A DNA stretch of 64,000 nt. It comes from Tribonema minus (taxonomy: Eukaryota > Sar > Xanthophyceae > Tribonematales > Tribonemataceae). The notes under the pieces were generated by a model. That model was not told where the DNA came from. It saw only the letters and a list, made by a program, of their open reading frames with translations, and searched no databases. Below, piece after piece: positions 36,201 through 47,475 of this stretch. The stretch spans positions 1 to 64,000 of the forward strand of contig JAFCMP010000206.1 of the NCBI GenBank assembly GCA_017506865.1. The letters run 5' to 3'. Both the position numbers and the translations under genes were made by a program. Every line of letters begins with the position of its first letter. Within the stretch, counting starts at the first letter, position 1.

Positions 36201-39200
36201 ACGCAGCGTGCTCAGCGGCACATTTTTCACGTGCGCCATGGCGAGCGGCAGCGGCGCGTCCAGACCCAGACTCATACTTATACTCAGACTTGTCCGTTTG
36301 ACTTGCCTGTAGAGTTCGCAGGGTGCTCAGCGGCACGTGCGTCATTGCGACCGGCAGCCCGACGCGCCCAGTCGCACACTCAGACTTACACTCAGACTTG
36401 TGTCACCGACTTGCCTGTAGAGTACGCAGCGTGCTCATCGGCACGTGCGCCATGGCAAGCGGCAGCGTGACGCGCCCGGACTCAGACTCCATACTCATAA
36501 ATACTCAGACTTGTCCATTCGACTTGCCTGTAGACTGCGCAGCGTGCTCAGCGGCACGTGCGCCATTGCGAGCGGCAGCGCAGCCCGCCACGACCCGCCA
36601 CACTGATCCCGTGCGCCGCAGTCAGCGCGTGGTGATTGTGTTTCTGTCATGCCCTGCAGTCAGCGCAAGCACGGCAAAATGTTGGAGGCTAGCGGGCTGC
36701 ATCTGAAAGGCTGGCACTGTGGACCATCAGAGCTGATTGAGCGCCGCGCAATGAAAAAAAGAACTTGTTTGACATCGCTTTGATGTCACAACACAAAGCT
36801 GACTTTTATACTTTTAGCTAATATGGCAAAGTCATGCTGAGAAGAGAGCATCCGTGCGGTGGCGCGCTTTCCCCCAATCGTTGGAATGGAGGCTACAGAG
36901 CTTGCATGGTGTACATGCAGGTGCTGCAGCTCACATCAGCTTCAAGACACAGACGTCGCCTTACAAGTGCGCCCACGTGCAGAAATAATGCTTATCTGAT
37001 GCTAGTCACTGCCAGTGTTTGAGGGTATCAGGGAATTCAATAATCATTCAAATCAACCCGCAAAGCACTAGACAACGAGTGTGTGATGCGCCGCAAATGT
37101 ATGGTACCGAGCACTGCATTGCGCTGCGCGACTTGTTTTGAGTTGTTCTTTGACTATGAAAATCCTTGCAATTTACTATCTAATGAAGTAGCATTAAAAT
37201 ATTATTTTCCAATATTTTTAACTGTTGAAAATTGTGGGGGAAAACTCGAAAAATCATATCGTAAACATACCTCTGATGCTGCGGTTTTTTAATTTATTTC
37301 GCAGTTCATGCCTCAACACAGTCTTTCTCTTCCATCAGGATGGTCCGTGTGCTGCAGCTGTTGGGGCTGCGGTGCGAGCAAAGCCGTTGCCACACGCAGC
37401 AGGAGTGCCAGCATGGAGTCACATTGGTGGTGACAATGCGCACAGCCGCTGCGTGGCTGCCTGATCACTCCCCTTGCCCCCTCTTGCCCCCCCCCCCCCC
37501 CCTCTCAGTTCTCTGTCCGGTGCCACGCGCACGCAGCCGCACACTCCGACCTAACCTTCACCTGACCCTAAACCACATGCCGGCCTGCGGATTGGCAGCC
37601 GGCGAACCCACAACGCAGCGATCATGAGCGAGCGCGCACATGCCGTCACCACGTCACCAGCCCCTGAACACCCCTGCCCATCTTTAACCCCAGGTAGCCT
37701 CTAACCCTAGGTCCGACCCTCATTAACACAGCGTACCTCAGTGCTCTGCGCCAGGGTCGCCAGGCCGATGCTCCGGGGCACGTGGGGGCTGGCATACGGC
37801 GGCGGCGACGTCGCCGCTGAGCCCTGCTCTGGGACCATGTCCACATAGGTCAGCAGGACCTCCAGCAGGGGGGACGCTTTGACTGCGGCTGCGCAGTCGG
37901 ACACGGGGGGGGGGGGGGGGGGGGGGAGCTGGTTGGGGTCAGTTGGGGGGGGCATCAAATCTTTTTTGCTTCAAATCTTTCTTTTCTTCAAAGCCTGCAT
38001 GGGGGGGGGGGGGGGGGGGGTAATTATTATTAGCGAGCGCCAGCCGTTGTTCCTTTTCCTTCACCAGAGTCTGCATAAAACCATCCCTTGCCTGTTTCAG
38101 CTGATGCACAACAGGCGGTGCAGCGGCTGAGATCTGCCCGCCCTCCGCACCCTCCCTGTCAATCGCCGAGCTGCGTGACTGCCGGCGGCAACGCAACTGC
38201 CACTTGTATCATACTTTAATGAAAGTCGCCACTCTGCGTCCATTGCAAGATGCGAGATACGGCCCCACTGGTGAGTCACTGATGTGATGTCACCTTCACG
38301 CTGCAAGCGGGCGCCCGCAGGCTGGGGGGCAAAGAAGGGAGTGCGCGCTGGGGGGGGGGGTTAAGGGGTACCAGCTGTCTCGATTACGTGTGGACTTTAA
38401 TGAGTACCTTTGGGTGTCTCAAGTACACCTGAGAAACAGTGCGCGCGAGTTGGGCCACGGCCAGGGCGAGAGTTCAAAAGAGGGCTCATCCAAGGGTTGT
38501 GTTACATACCTACACAGGGCCTCGGCGCCCTCACGCAACTGCTCAACGAGCAGCGACCACAGCAACTCTTCACACTAATGGACTTGTATTCACGAAGGCC
38601 CCAAGGGAGGCCGGTCCTATGCATTCCTATGGTTCATTCCTACGCAAGAGTCTAGCCTGCATTGATACTGCAAGCGAGTACCCCCAAAAAACATCAGCTG
38701 ACATGGTGCTCACCAAGCGCCTCGCTGTCTTCGCGGGACAGGTCAGCGAGCAGCGACCACAGCAGCCCCTTGTACTGCAAATCTTCTTCGTAGGCCCAGC
38801 CGTACTTGCATACTTGGTGGCTGTGATGGGCGCTGCCTTCCTGCGCAAGGCATGGTTCGCGGGTCTCTACGGCGGTGGCAAACCTGCAGGAACCGCACAG
38901 AGTGCACAGTGTACTGTGAGTATTTACATGTAACAAGACGCAATACCGGCTGCAAAGTACGAGTAGGGCCCACCTGCAACAATTGGTTACCATCCCATCG
39001 AAGTACTCACTTTAAACATTGCTGTTCAATTGGAACACGCAGGAGAGCCTCAGGGTTTTAGGGAGTGACAGCGCATGTTGTGTAGACACAATGGTAGATT
39101 TGCACCAGTGTTTAGGGTCAGATTGTGGGCAAGGTGCACTGACACAATGGCTTTGGTCGATGCTGAAGTAGGTCCCCCTGCACATACACATGGTCATCCA

Positions 39201-42200
39201 TGATAAATTCAGAGTGCCAGTAGCGGTCAACACATCACATTGATGAGCACTGAGCACAGGGCAGCTTAATGGCTGCACCTGACGCATCCTTGTCATCGGT
39301 TCGGCGACAGGAACTCAACAAGAATTCCAAAACGGGGGCTTGATGAGGGCAAGTGCAGCTGTGCGTACAGCTCGTGGCACATCACCAGTCTTTGGGCACG
39401 GATAGCTTGCTTTCACTGGGTGTGTCTCACAGTGGCAGCTGCAAAAGCTTGAATAACCCTATCTAAACCTTACACTGACGGTAACCTTCACTGCAGCCTC
39501 AACCCTGATGGTGACCCTATCTACCAGAGCGCCAGGTCTAGCAGCTGCTGCAGCAGCCAGTGGCGGCGTCAGCATGACCCAACGCATGTTGAATCGGATC
39601 AGCAGTGGCCGCATACGTTATGAGTTGTACAGCTGGCCAACGATGCGCGCCATATCAGCAGCAGCGGCGGCATGCTCATATCGCACATGTGCTCTTGACT
39701 ACACCGTCCAGCTACGTCGGACAAAGTAGTCAGCACTAGAAGAGCAGTAGTTGCATACTTTGAAGTACATCATGCACTGTGAAACTGGCCAAAGATGCGT
39801 ACCATATCAGCAGCCGCAGCATGCCCGTATCGCGCAGGTGCTCGTGGCTGCGGCGGCACCTGGCGACGAGCGTCGCGACGATGAGCGCCTCGTTGCGCAG
39901 CGCTCTGTCGTAGCTGCCGCGACCCGCCTGCGTCAGGTGCTCAAGCAACCTGCACCAGGCGCACAATGGCGTGTGCGGGGCGGGTAATAAGGACGCAGTA
40001 CGCGCAGCCTCTCGTGCCTTTGGCGCGCAGATGCGGTGAAGCTGTATACTGTACTATGAAGCGGGTGTTGGTTTTTTTCTTGTTCAAAGGTTGAGGTTAG
40101 ATTTTTGGGGTTGCAGCAGGTTGAGATGAACATCAGTGATCCTGAGCGCGCAATTACAATCACGGCTGCCCCTCTGCAGCAGACCCCTGTGCAGCAGACG
40201 CTCAACCCGCCTGCAGAGCGCACAAAGTCGTGCAGAAGGTCAAAAGCGGGTAGCACAAAATAGGTGTTGCCTTCAGTGCAAAGCCACGCCGGTGATGCGC
40301 ACATGCTCAATGCTGTGGTGAACCCGGGCTTTACCACTGAGCTCAATTGCTTGTGCACACTATAACGGGCAGCCTCCCCCTTCTGAGGTACCGGGACACA
40401 AACACCCCCGCCCCCCATTTTCACAATACCGGACGTTGGGGGCCGCTATTTGCCATGGCTGCTTCCTGCCCTGCTTGGTAACAAAAAATAAAGTTCCGCA
40501 GCGGAGGGTCATCTCAACATGGTGAAGTGCTGTCACTGTTGATGCGCTGGCACTGCGCCAGGCGCTTGACAGGCCTGTGGAGCACACGCTGTTGCAGAGG
40601 TGTCGGCGGAGTATCTACGCACTTCAAGTAAGTGCGTGGCAGCTGCGCACATATACCCTGTGTGCCTTCAGTACCTGCACTTGCTGTGCGTCTCCTGCAT
40701 CTTTTGTGCGAGGCTGCCTGAAGTGTTCACGGCCGACAGTGCGCTTTGTGGCCATTGCACCCCGTAGGTGCCATCAAGGCGGGCAGAACACCTGACGCGT
40801 TTTGCAGCAGGCAAAAATGCCTCTCCAGGCCAGTACGAGCTTCATTGACCAGCAGTGCAAGGCGCACTGCACGTGCAGAACATATGTAACAAACTGGTTC
40901 CATAAACCACACATGAAGAATTCAGCTACACGCATACAACGACCATATTGCAGGGAAGTTAGTGCTCAGCTAGCGGCACCCTAACCCTACCCCGACGTGC
41001 TGTGCTGGCGCATTTTTCGGACATGGCATGCCTGTGTTGTGGTGCCTTTGGCGTGTGCCATGACCCTCCTCTACACCTTCCCCTCACGCCTACCCTGACG
41101 TCAAGCAGCCTAACCCTAACCCTAACCCTAACCCTAACCCTAACCCCAAGACTCACCCTAAGCACACCGGCACAGTACGTCGGCGAAGTACCGTCAGTCC
41201 TAGCGGTTTGGCGACGCCACACAATCGATCGCCGCCGCGAGCTTTGCACTTGCTTGCACCGCCCTTGGCATTTGGAATTTATTAGCTTGATCTAGGGCAG
41301 TTGAGCTTGGCATTAGGGTTAGGGTTATAATCAAGCAGTATTTAGGGTCATCGCGCTTGCCTGCAGAGCGCCTCGACGCTCTCGCGCGACGACAGCGCAA
41401 ACGCGGCGTTGGCCTTGCGCGCCACGAGCAGCAGCTCGCTCCTGCTGCTCGGAGCAGCCGCTGTCTCGATGGCATGCTGCCGACGCGAGTCACAGCAGTG
41501 CACGGATCAGAGTTCAGAGTTCACAGTTCACAGTCCATCAAGTGCAGCGAGCTGCGGTGTTGCGACGTCACGTGAGCTTCTGCTTCGTGAAGGCAACGCG
41601 GCGCAGCAGTTGGCAGTTCAGGGATCAGAGTTCAGCGTGCACAGTTCATCAAGTGAATAGAGTTCAGAGTGCACAGTTCACCAAGTGCAGTGAGCTGCAG
41701 CATGGGAACGTCATATGTCTTGCTTCATGAAGACGACAGAGGCAGCTGTTCGGCGACTGTGTAGCAGTGCAGGCTGAACAGCACACACATTGTTGGTGTG
41801 GGCACAAAACCTGTGAAGCTGGTTTCTGCAGCTCCAACGCATAAATAACATCTACAGCAGACTTAACGGGGCGCCGAATCGAGAACTGCAGCGTTTCTCA
41901 GTGCCAGAAGCGTGTGGGGGCACGCACGCGGTGAATGCATCAGTGCTCAGTGTTATAAAGGCAAGGGGTAGGGTTTGGACCACGTTGTGAGGACTGAAGT
42001 TGAGGATAGGGTCAGAGTGAGGATAAGGGGTAGGGTCAACATGTACATACTCCGCATGCAGGACAGGCGTCATACATCAAAGTATATGTAGACATACCAT
42101 TCTGTTCCTTGGTGAAAATTGGTTTAGGGTTGGGCCACGAGGTTACTTTCAGGCCAGGATATCAAAGTATAGAAGCATATAGGCCGCACCATTCTGCACA

Positions 42201-45200
42201 CGATTACAGTGAGTCAACTTCAGGTGAAATTTAAAGTGTGGGCCACGAGGTTGCATACACGCCAGGCATCGCTGATGTTGGCGCACCTGAGAGTGCTCCA
42301 AGGCATTCCAGAGCGTCTCTATGGCTACTTGCAGCACCCCTCTGCGTAGGTGCGGCCCAGCCTGTTCGGGCGGCGGCGGGAGACAGCGGAGCAAAGTCGT
42401 GACGCGCAAATCAGAGGCTTCGTGAACTTGTTTGCGCGCCTACGCACACGAAAGCGGAAATGCGGCCGCGGTCCACAGGACAAAGGACGGGGCTAAGGGT
42501 TGGGCTCAGGGTGGGGCTTGCAAGGTGCCATACCGCGGCGCTTAGATCAGTAGGGCTAGGGTTAGGGCTACAGTTAGGGTTCGGGTGAGAGTCAGCGGCC
42601 CAACGTCAGCTCAGCACAGACATAAGTTCTGAGCACACCTGCTAACATGGCTACAGCCGTTGTTACAGTGTCTCCCTGCACATGGCCAGGATTGCCAGCA
42701 CCTGGACTCACGCCCGCATGACGACTGGCGCTCCAGACTAGTCCACTGCTATCGGACCTTGCTGCTGACAAGTGATGAGGCACCCTCGAAACATTTCGTG
42801 CGCGTCCATGCTGTGACTGCACGTACGTGCACGGTGTTCCCAACGTGGGTTTCCGCACCTCAAGCGGAAGTTAGTCAAGTACTTTGCAGTCAGCAATACC
42901 TATTTGAGACTATAGGCATAATCCGGCTATTCATGACATTCAAATAACACCTCACAAGGTATTTGAAACGTGACTGTATGTATGTCCTTCTGATTGGGCA
43001 TTGATGGCCATCGGCGCCTGCGCGTGGCCTGCAGCAGTCCGCTCCGTGCATGCGGCCATTGTGCCTTTCTCGCTCTGCGCTGAGCGCGTGCATGTGTCTC
43101 ACGGACGTGCTGCGATTCCTGTGCGCAATATGCTGGTGTGCTTCACTGGCGATGAAACAGGCCGTTGCCCAACAGCTGACTTGCCAATTGCTGTGCACTT
43201 GTGCAAATGGCATCTGTCTGTCCACAGCTATCAGTTGCTCCCAAAAATCCGCAGACTGCGGATGGGCGGACCCATGAACGTTGACATTTTCACGCGCTCT
43301 CAATTATCTGTTGCCCAGTCTGGTCACTGCGTCACGGCGATACTTCAACACTGCAGGCCGCACCTGTAAGCACCGCACGAGGGACGCCACCACGCCCTCC
43401 GTCACCATGCATGCGCACATTGTTGCGTCTGCGGAACAGGCAGCGGCGCAGCGCGCAATGCAGCGGCAGGTGTGAATGTTAGCGTTCTGCTGCCGTGAGT
43501 AGAGGTTAACCCTAACCCTATCTCTGACCAACACAAATGCACCTGGTTGGCTGCATACCGCTACCGCAGCAGATGGGGCGCGCATGAGTGCCTGTGCTGC
43601 AGCATGGATCAAGGCCATCTGCGCATCACGTACACGTGGAGACACGATTCAGGAGCAGCGCATGGGCGCCGAAAGCATGCACACCATTTCTAGCCTAGTT
43701 GGCTAGTGACGTATGCATTCAATACAACATCTCGATACGTAGTGTCAAACAGGTACCGAGATACGATGTATCGCCAACACCTGCTCTCATTGCTCACCCT
43801 TGGACAGCTGCCTGATGAGACGCACGAGGGCCAGCAGCACGCGCGCAACGGGTGCAGCACCAGGACATGTGGCGACGCGATTTTGGCAGCAACGCGTGTG
43901 CGCCGACCGCATACACACCAAATCTAACCTAGTGGTTGCGGAGTCAGCTTAGGAAAAAGCGTGGAGCTTAGGGTCAGAAACAGCTGTCCCACTTGATCGC
44001 GCTGCTCACCCTTGGACAGCTGTCTGATGAGACGTGCAAGGGCCTGCAGCGCGGCCGGGAACGCGCGCGGCGGGTGCAGCACCAGGACATGCGGCGACGC
44101 GATGTCGGTAGCAGCGTGTGTGCGTCATCCGCGTAAACACCAATTTATTCTAACCAAGACGTTGCGGATTAAGCTGCGGCAAAGCGTAAAGGCTAAAAAT
44201 AGAAAAGCTGCCCCACTTGCGCGCGCTGCTCACCCTTGGAGAGCTGCCTGATGAGACGCACGAGGGCGAGCAGCGCGGCGGGGGACGCGCGCGACGGGTG
44301 CAGCACCAGGACGTCCGCCGGCGGCGGCAGAGAACCTTCCTCGGAACACTCGTCGGAACCGTTGCGGTTAACGGGCGATTCCTGCAGAGCAGGCACGCAG
44401 TTGCAGTTGCAGTCGCAGGGGTGAGCTCCCTTAGTGCTCTGATTGCAGGCGGCGGGCCCAACGCTGTTTTCATCCGCTAATGTCAAGACAGAGACCGCAG
44501 AAACAGAGAGGGCACCGAGTTGCTGCTGCCAGCCTTTCTGCTGATTCTACCGGGTGATACTGAGAAGAGTAGTGGAGCAATGCTGCAGCAAAGGCAGGGT
44601 GGTGCGCGGCGGCAGAAAACCCATCGCGGCAGTGCTCAATGGCGCCCTGGCGCGTCGTGCGCGCCGTAAGATGACGGACACCGTTCGCGTGCAGCAGCGG
44701 CGAGGGGCTGTTGGTAGTAGCCAAAGCCAACCTCTCGATCCCGGCAGTAGCTCTGTCCCTGGCCCTTGTGCAGAGCGGAGAGCAGTCGTCCACCGTGCTC
44801 ATGAAATTATTCTGGTGCACGCTTTCGCCAATTCCGCTCCGGGTATGTATGTTCTTGCGCAGCGCATGAGCCCCCGCAAGCTTCACAAGCTGCCGGGCGG
44901 TGCCACGTCTACCTGCACCTCCGTATGCTAAACGGAGGGTTTAGGGTTAGGGTAAGGGTTAGGGTTAGGGTTGGGCACGTGCGCTGCGCTCCTCACAAGC
45001 GACAGATGCTACGAGACACACAACGCGCTTGAAAATGCGATCAACGAAGCCGCGCAACATGTGCCGGCGCTCGCCGCGCAGCGCCCTGCCCCGCAGCACC
45101 CCCTGCCCCCCCCCCCCCCCCCCCCTCACACACACCCTCGTGTAACCTCAAGCGCGTGCACATGTACAGTCGTCATCAGCACCAACAGCAGAGCTTTTTA

Positions 45201-47178
45201 TGTAGGCTTCAAGTTACAGATTGCACGTGATTCAGCGACGACGCACCTCATCCTCGCTCGCGCCGTCGCGCCGCGCGGCCCACAGCACGCGCGTCAGGAC
45301 GTGCTCTGACGCCTCCGCCAACTTCAAGTTACAAACTGCAAGCGATCAGCGGTGACGCACCTCGTCCTCGCTCGCGCCGTCGCGCCGCGCGGCCCACAGC
45401 GCGCGCGTCAGGACGTCCTCCGATGCCTCCGCCAGCTGCGCCACCGCCGCAGACACCGCGCCCGACGCCAGCAGCATGTCGCGCTGCGCCGCGCGCCGCC
45501 GCCCCGCCGCCGCGGCGTCGTCGCATGTGCGCTTTGCTATCGTCCTCAGCGCGCCTGAGATGGAGGTTGCGCGCGGCACATTTGCACGTCAACATCGACG
45601 CTGGTCACGCGTGGTGAGCAGCAGTGCAACAGGGGTGTTCAGGCCTGGGCGGGTGTCAGGGCATGCGTGCGTCGGTATATGTGGAGCTCACTACAAGTTC
45701 ACCAAGACTTCACTGAGAGTCCAATGCACGACATCGTGTGAGTTCGTCGGTACCGACAAGGGCATCTGGCCATCGCATCGCACTCAGCGCACCCAGAACA
45801 ATCTGACAGTTGGTCACGGTGCATCGGGTCCTCACAGCCATTACAACTTGCCAAGCACGCGCTTTGCCGAGGGCAGACTGCACATGTGGACCATGATGTG
45901 GTGTACTGGAACGTGTGTGAGCAACCGCTCAGGAGCAGGCGGGCATTGGGGCCTGAATGCACTCACATGAGGGTGTCGGGGGGGGGGTGATGGATACGGA
46001 CACGTCGCCAACAGTCCCCAAAGATTTTGTCAAGAGTGCACCAAGAGTTCACTGGGAGTCACCAACCAGCTGCGGGCCTGCACGACCCGACATCGATGCT
46101 CGTACGACTCAGCTCCATCATCTAGTTTGTGCAGGCAGCCTGCTGCACTGCAGATGTACTTGACGCGGACTCCAGAGTGTTGCGCTTATCACAAGCGCCC
46201 GTGCTCCAGAGACTGAAGCGAGCATGCGGACGGAACGGCGCTCCACTGGTTCTATACGGTCGAAGGCTGCTGACTATGTAGCATGCTTGCCTTCGCCATG
46301 ACTGTCACATCATCTGTGCAGGAGAGGGGGCATGCTCCACATGTACGCCAACAGCAAGTCTCAGTCACAACCGCCGTCTGACATGAACAGCCGCGGCAGG
46401 CCAAGCGATCGTGTTGCTGTTTACGGCCTGCCGACGCTCAACAGCCTCACAAATTCAACTCAAAAGCTGGTCGAATGGTTCTCGCCTTGCGTCGCTCACC
46501 TGCACACGCCACTTGCACCGCCTCATTCAGATCCAGCATGGCCGCCAGCGACGCATAGATGTCCTGCACCACCGCATCACCGCTGCTCAACCGAGACGCC
46601 TCTGCTGCGTTCTGGCAGAGCGGCGGCTTGGCACACATGCCGATGAGCTGCTGCAGCTGGTGCTCAAAACTCGCCGCTGCTGCATCAGCGAGACCCTGCA
46701 TGAGAAGGGGTCATTGGAAAGCAACGATAACATGTCAGTGCTTTGCGCGGCTGAAGCTAATGGCATGTTGCAGTGATATGCTGGCTTGCAATTAGACTAC
46801 AGGTGCCCACATTTCTGGCTCGTGGTCGGATCTGCTCTCACGCCAACTCTGGTGCAGCATTCTGCGCCAGATACATAAGCCATGCATACAATGACTACTT
46901 CATTCTCGTTTGAGCTGGCAGTTGTTTCTCACCTCTACTCTGTCCCATACCAGAGGCAGCAGCTCCCTCACCCGTGGCAGCTGATTGAGCGGCAGGCCTC
47001 CGGCATCAGCTGCAGCTTTGTTCAAGCGTCGTAGCACCGCCAACTGCCTGTCGTATAACTCTGCCGTATCCTCATGCGTGAATAGCCTGATGATTCTCAT
47101 TATGGCAGGGAATGCGGCTACGGCCGCTGCGGCACGCTCCTGGGCTGACACATCGCCTTGTTGTTTGCCTCTTGCCAT
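27213..47178 (-). CDS. CFAP69: Cilia- and flagella-associated protein 69 homologue, 24 exons
   Basis: Armadillo-type protein of motile cilia; in animals CFAP69 is needed for sperm-flagellum and olfactory-cilium function. Exons: 47178-46933, 46695-46500, 45554-45361, 44797-44682, 44463-44234, 43596-43559, 43489-43364, 42361-42287, 41476-41361, 39949-39803, 38883-38714, 37888-37737, 36602-36528, 35192-35076, 34658-34587, 34001-33897, 32997-32896, 31983-31771, 31520-31368, 30772-30563, 29818-29690, 28830-28697, 28104-27876, 27332-27213. All phases agree, giving about 1154 codons (animal proteins about 940). Matches run collinearly: GLPLNQL in exon 1, ETLWNALE (exon 8), SYDRALRNEALIVATLVA (exon 10), IREAIVGNRRTEARFL (exon 18), LWMEEEERLGV (exon 20), FRIGDAWLRV plus a coiled coil (exon 23), and a basic Ala-rich tail. 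Exons 9, 13 and 22 use GC donors. Least certain are exons 4-6, 13, and whether an exon is missing before the last. Confidence 0.85.
30503..30560 (+). repeat. Degenerate telomere-like tract at a CFAP69 donor
   Basis: CCCTAACCC, GGCCTAACCCCC, AGCCCTAACCCC and CTACCCCTACC in a row, abutting the exon 20 donor at 30563/30562. On the transcribed strand this is a G-rich stretch right after GTAAGT. Confidence 0.7.
35200..35345 (+). repeat. Degenerate telomere-like tract
   Basis: About 145 bases of G/A/T-rich sequence made from TTAGGGT, GGGTCAG, GTTAGGA and similar variants, beginning directly at the acceptor side of CFAP69 exon 14 (exon start 35192). It reads as an old TTAGGG array that has drifted. 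Confidence 0.6.
35880..36602 (-). repeat. CFAP69 exon 13 followed by six or more tandem 3'-end copies
   Basis: Exon 13 ends at 36528 in CTACAG/GCAAGT. The same exon end recurs with junctions at about 36415, 36307, 36192, 36084 and 35978, and a degenerate one near 35890, a step of 106-115 bases. Each copy contains GCGCACGTGCCGCTGAGCAC and then a CTACAG-like junction. Most keep a GC dinucleotide at the donor; the copy at 36192 has lost it (CTACAAAC). Spacers read ACTTATACTCAGACTTGTCC-like. Confidence 0.85.
38510..38714 (-). repeat. CFAP69 exon 11 with one downstream 3'-end copy
   Basis: The exon ends at 38714 (GCGCTTG/GTGAGC). A diverged copy ending at 38510 (TGTAG/GTATGT) encodes ELLWSLLVEQLREGAEAL against GLLWSLLADLSREDSEAL in the exon. 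The step is 204 bases and the copy's donor remains canonical. Confidence 0.75.
39651..39803 (-). repeat. CFAP69 exon 10 with one downstream 3'-end copy
   Basis: Exon 10 ends at 39803 (CTGATATG/GTACGC). A shorter degraded copy ends at 39651 (CTGATATG/GCGCGC), 152 bases away, with the GT changed to GC. The spacer otherwise looks like ordinary intron. Confidence 0.65.
41109..41148 (+). repeat. Interstitial telomere-type repeat, six CCCTAA units
   Basis: The longest perfect CCCTAA tract in the window, inside CFAP69 intron 9. Shorter or degenerate TTAGGG/CCCTAA tracts lie nearby at about 41311-41326, 42551-42590 and 43507-43522. Confidence 0.95.
43798..44463 (-). repeat. CFAP69 exon 5 with two downstream 3'-end copies
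   Basis: Exon 5 ends at 44234 (CCAAGG/GTGAGC). Copies end at 44010 and 43798 (steps 224 and 212) with the same donor. They keep GTCCTGGTGCTGCACCC, CGTCTCATCAG and CAGCTGTCCAAGG. The intron start GTGAGCAGCGCG is copied too. The farther copy lost a few bases and no longer aligns in frame throughout. Confidence 0.85.
44937..44975 (+). repeat. Interstitial telomere-type repeat, TTAGGG orientation
   Basis: About six TTAGGG-like units, one reading TAAGGG, inside CFAP69 intron 3. The opposite orientation to the tract at 41109 shows the repeats were not laid down as a single telomere end. Confidence 0.9.
45247..45554 (-). repeat. CFAP69 exon 3 with one downstream 3'-end copy
   Basis: Exon 3 ends at 45361 (GACGAG/GTGCGTCACC). 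A close copy of its last ~65 bases ends at 45247 (GATGAG/GTGCGTCGTC), 114 bases on, still encoding LWAARRDGASEDE. The spacer contains AACTTCAAGTTAC, and a related CTTCAAGTTAC follows the copy, so the duplicated unit includes intron sequence. Confidence 0.85.
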
Positions 47179-47475
47179 GGCGTGTTTGGGTATACCCTGG
47201 TGCTGCTACTGCAGTGCGGGCTGCATATCAGACGTCAGCATCGAAAAGACGGATTCAGCCGCAGCGAGAGCCATGGTGCTTGCCGTATTTGCACAAGTTC
47301 GAAAGTTCAAGGGCGCGGCGGCGGTTCCATGACTTGTGAGTTGGACTCCAAGTTGGACACACTCGCTGACACAGATGCTGTACAACGTAAACGCAGGAGG
47401 CCTCAGCACGGTAACGAGTGCGCTCCGCCCCCTGTGCTTGACATCTGCCAGTGGCGCCACCTCGCACACAGAGAG
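47179..47475. promoter_or_regulatory. Divergent promoter region, CFAP69 and one-helix plastid protein
   Basis: Only 297 bases separate the two start codons, which point away from each other, so both promoters and 5' UTRs must fit here. No clear TATA box or other element seen. An open frame runs through the interval on the plus strand but gives a worse protein start than the ATG at 47476. Confidence 0.6.

Noticed and set aside
35880..36602. Regular ~110-bp repeats resembling a CRISPR array at first glance
   Set aside because: Repeats are imperfect, longer than CRISPR repeats, contain an exon end with a splice junction, have no unique spacers, and the genome is eukaryotic.
43001..43303. Open frames on both strands between CFAP69 exons 7 and 8
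   Set aside because: Exons 7 and 8 already join in phase and align with the family, and no splice sites would insert this stretch cleanly.
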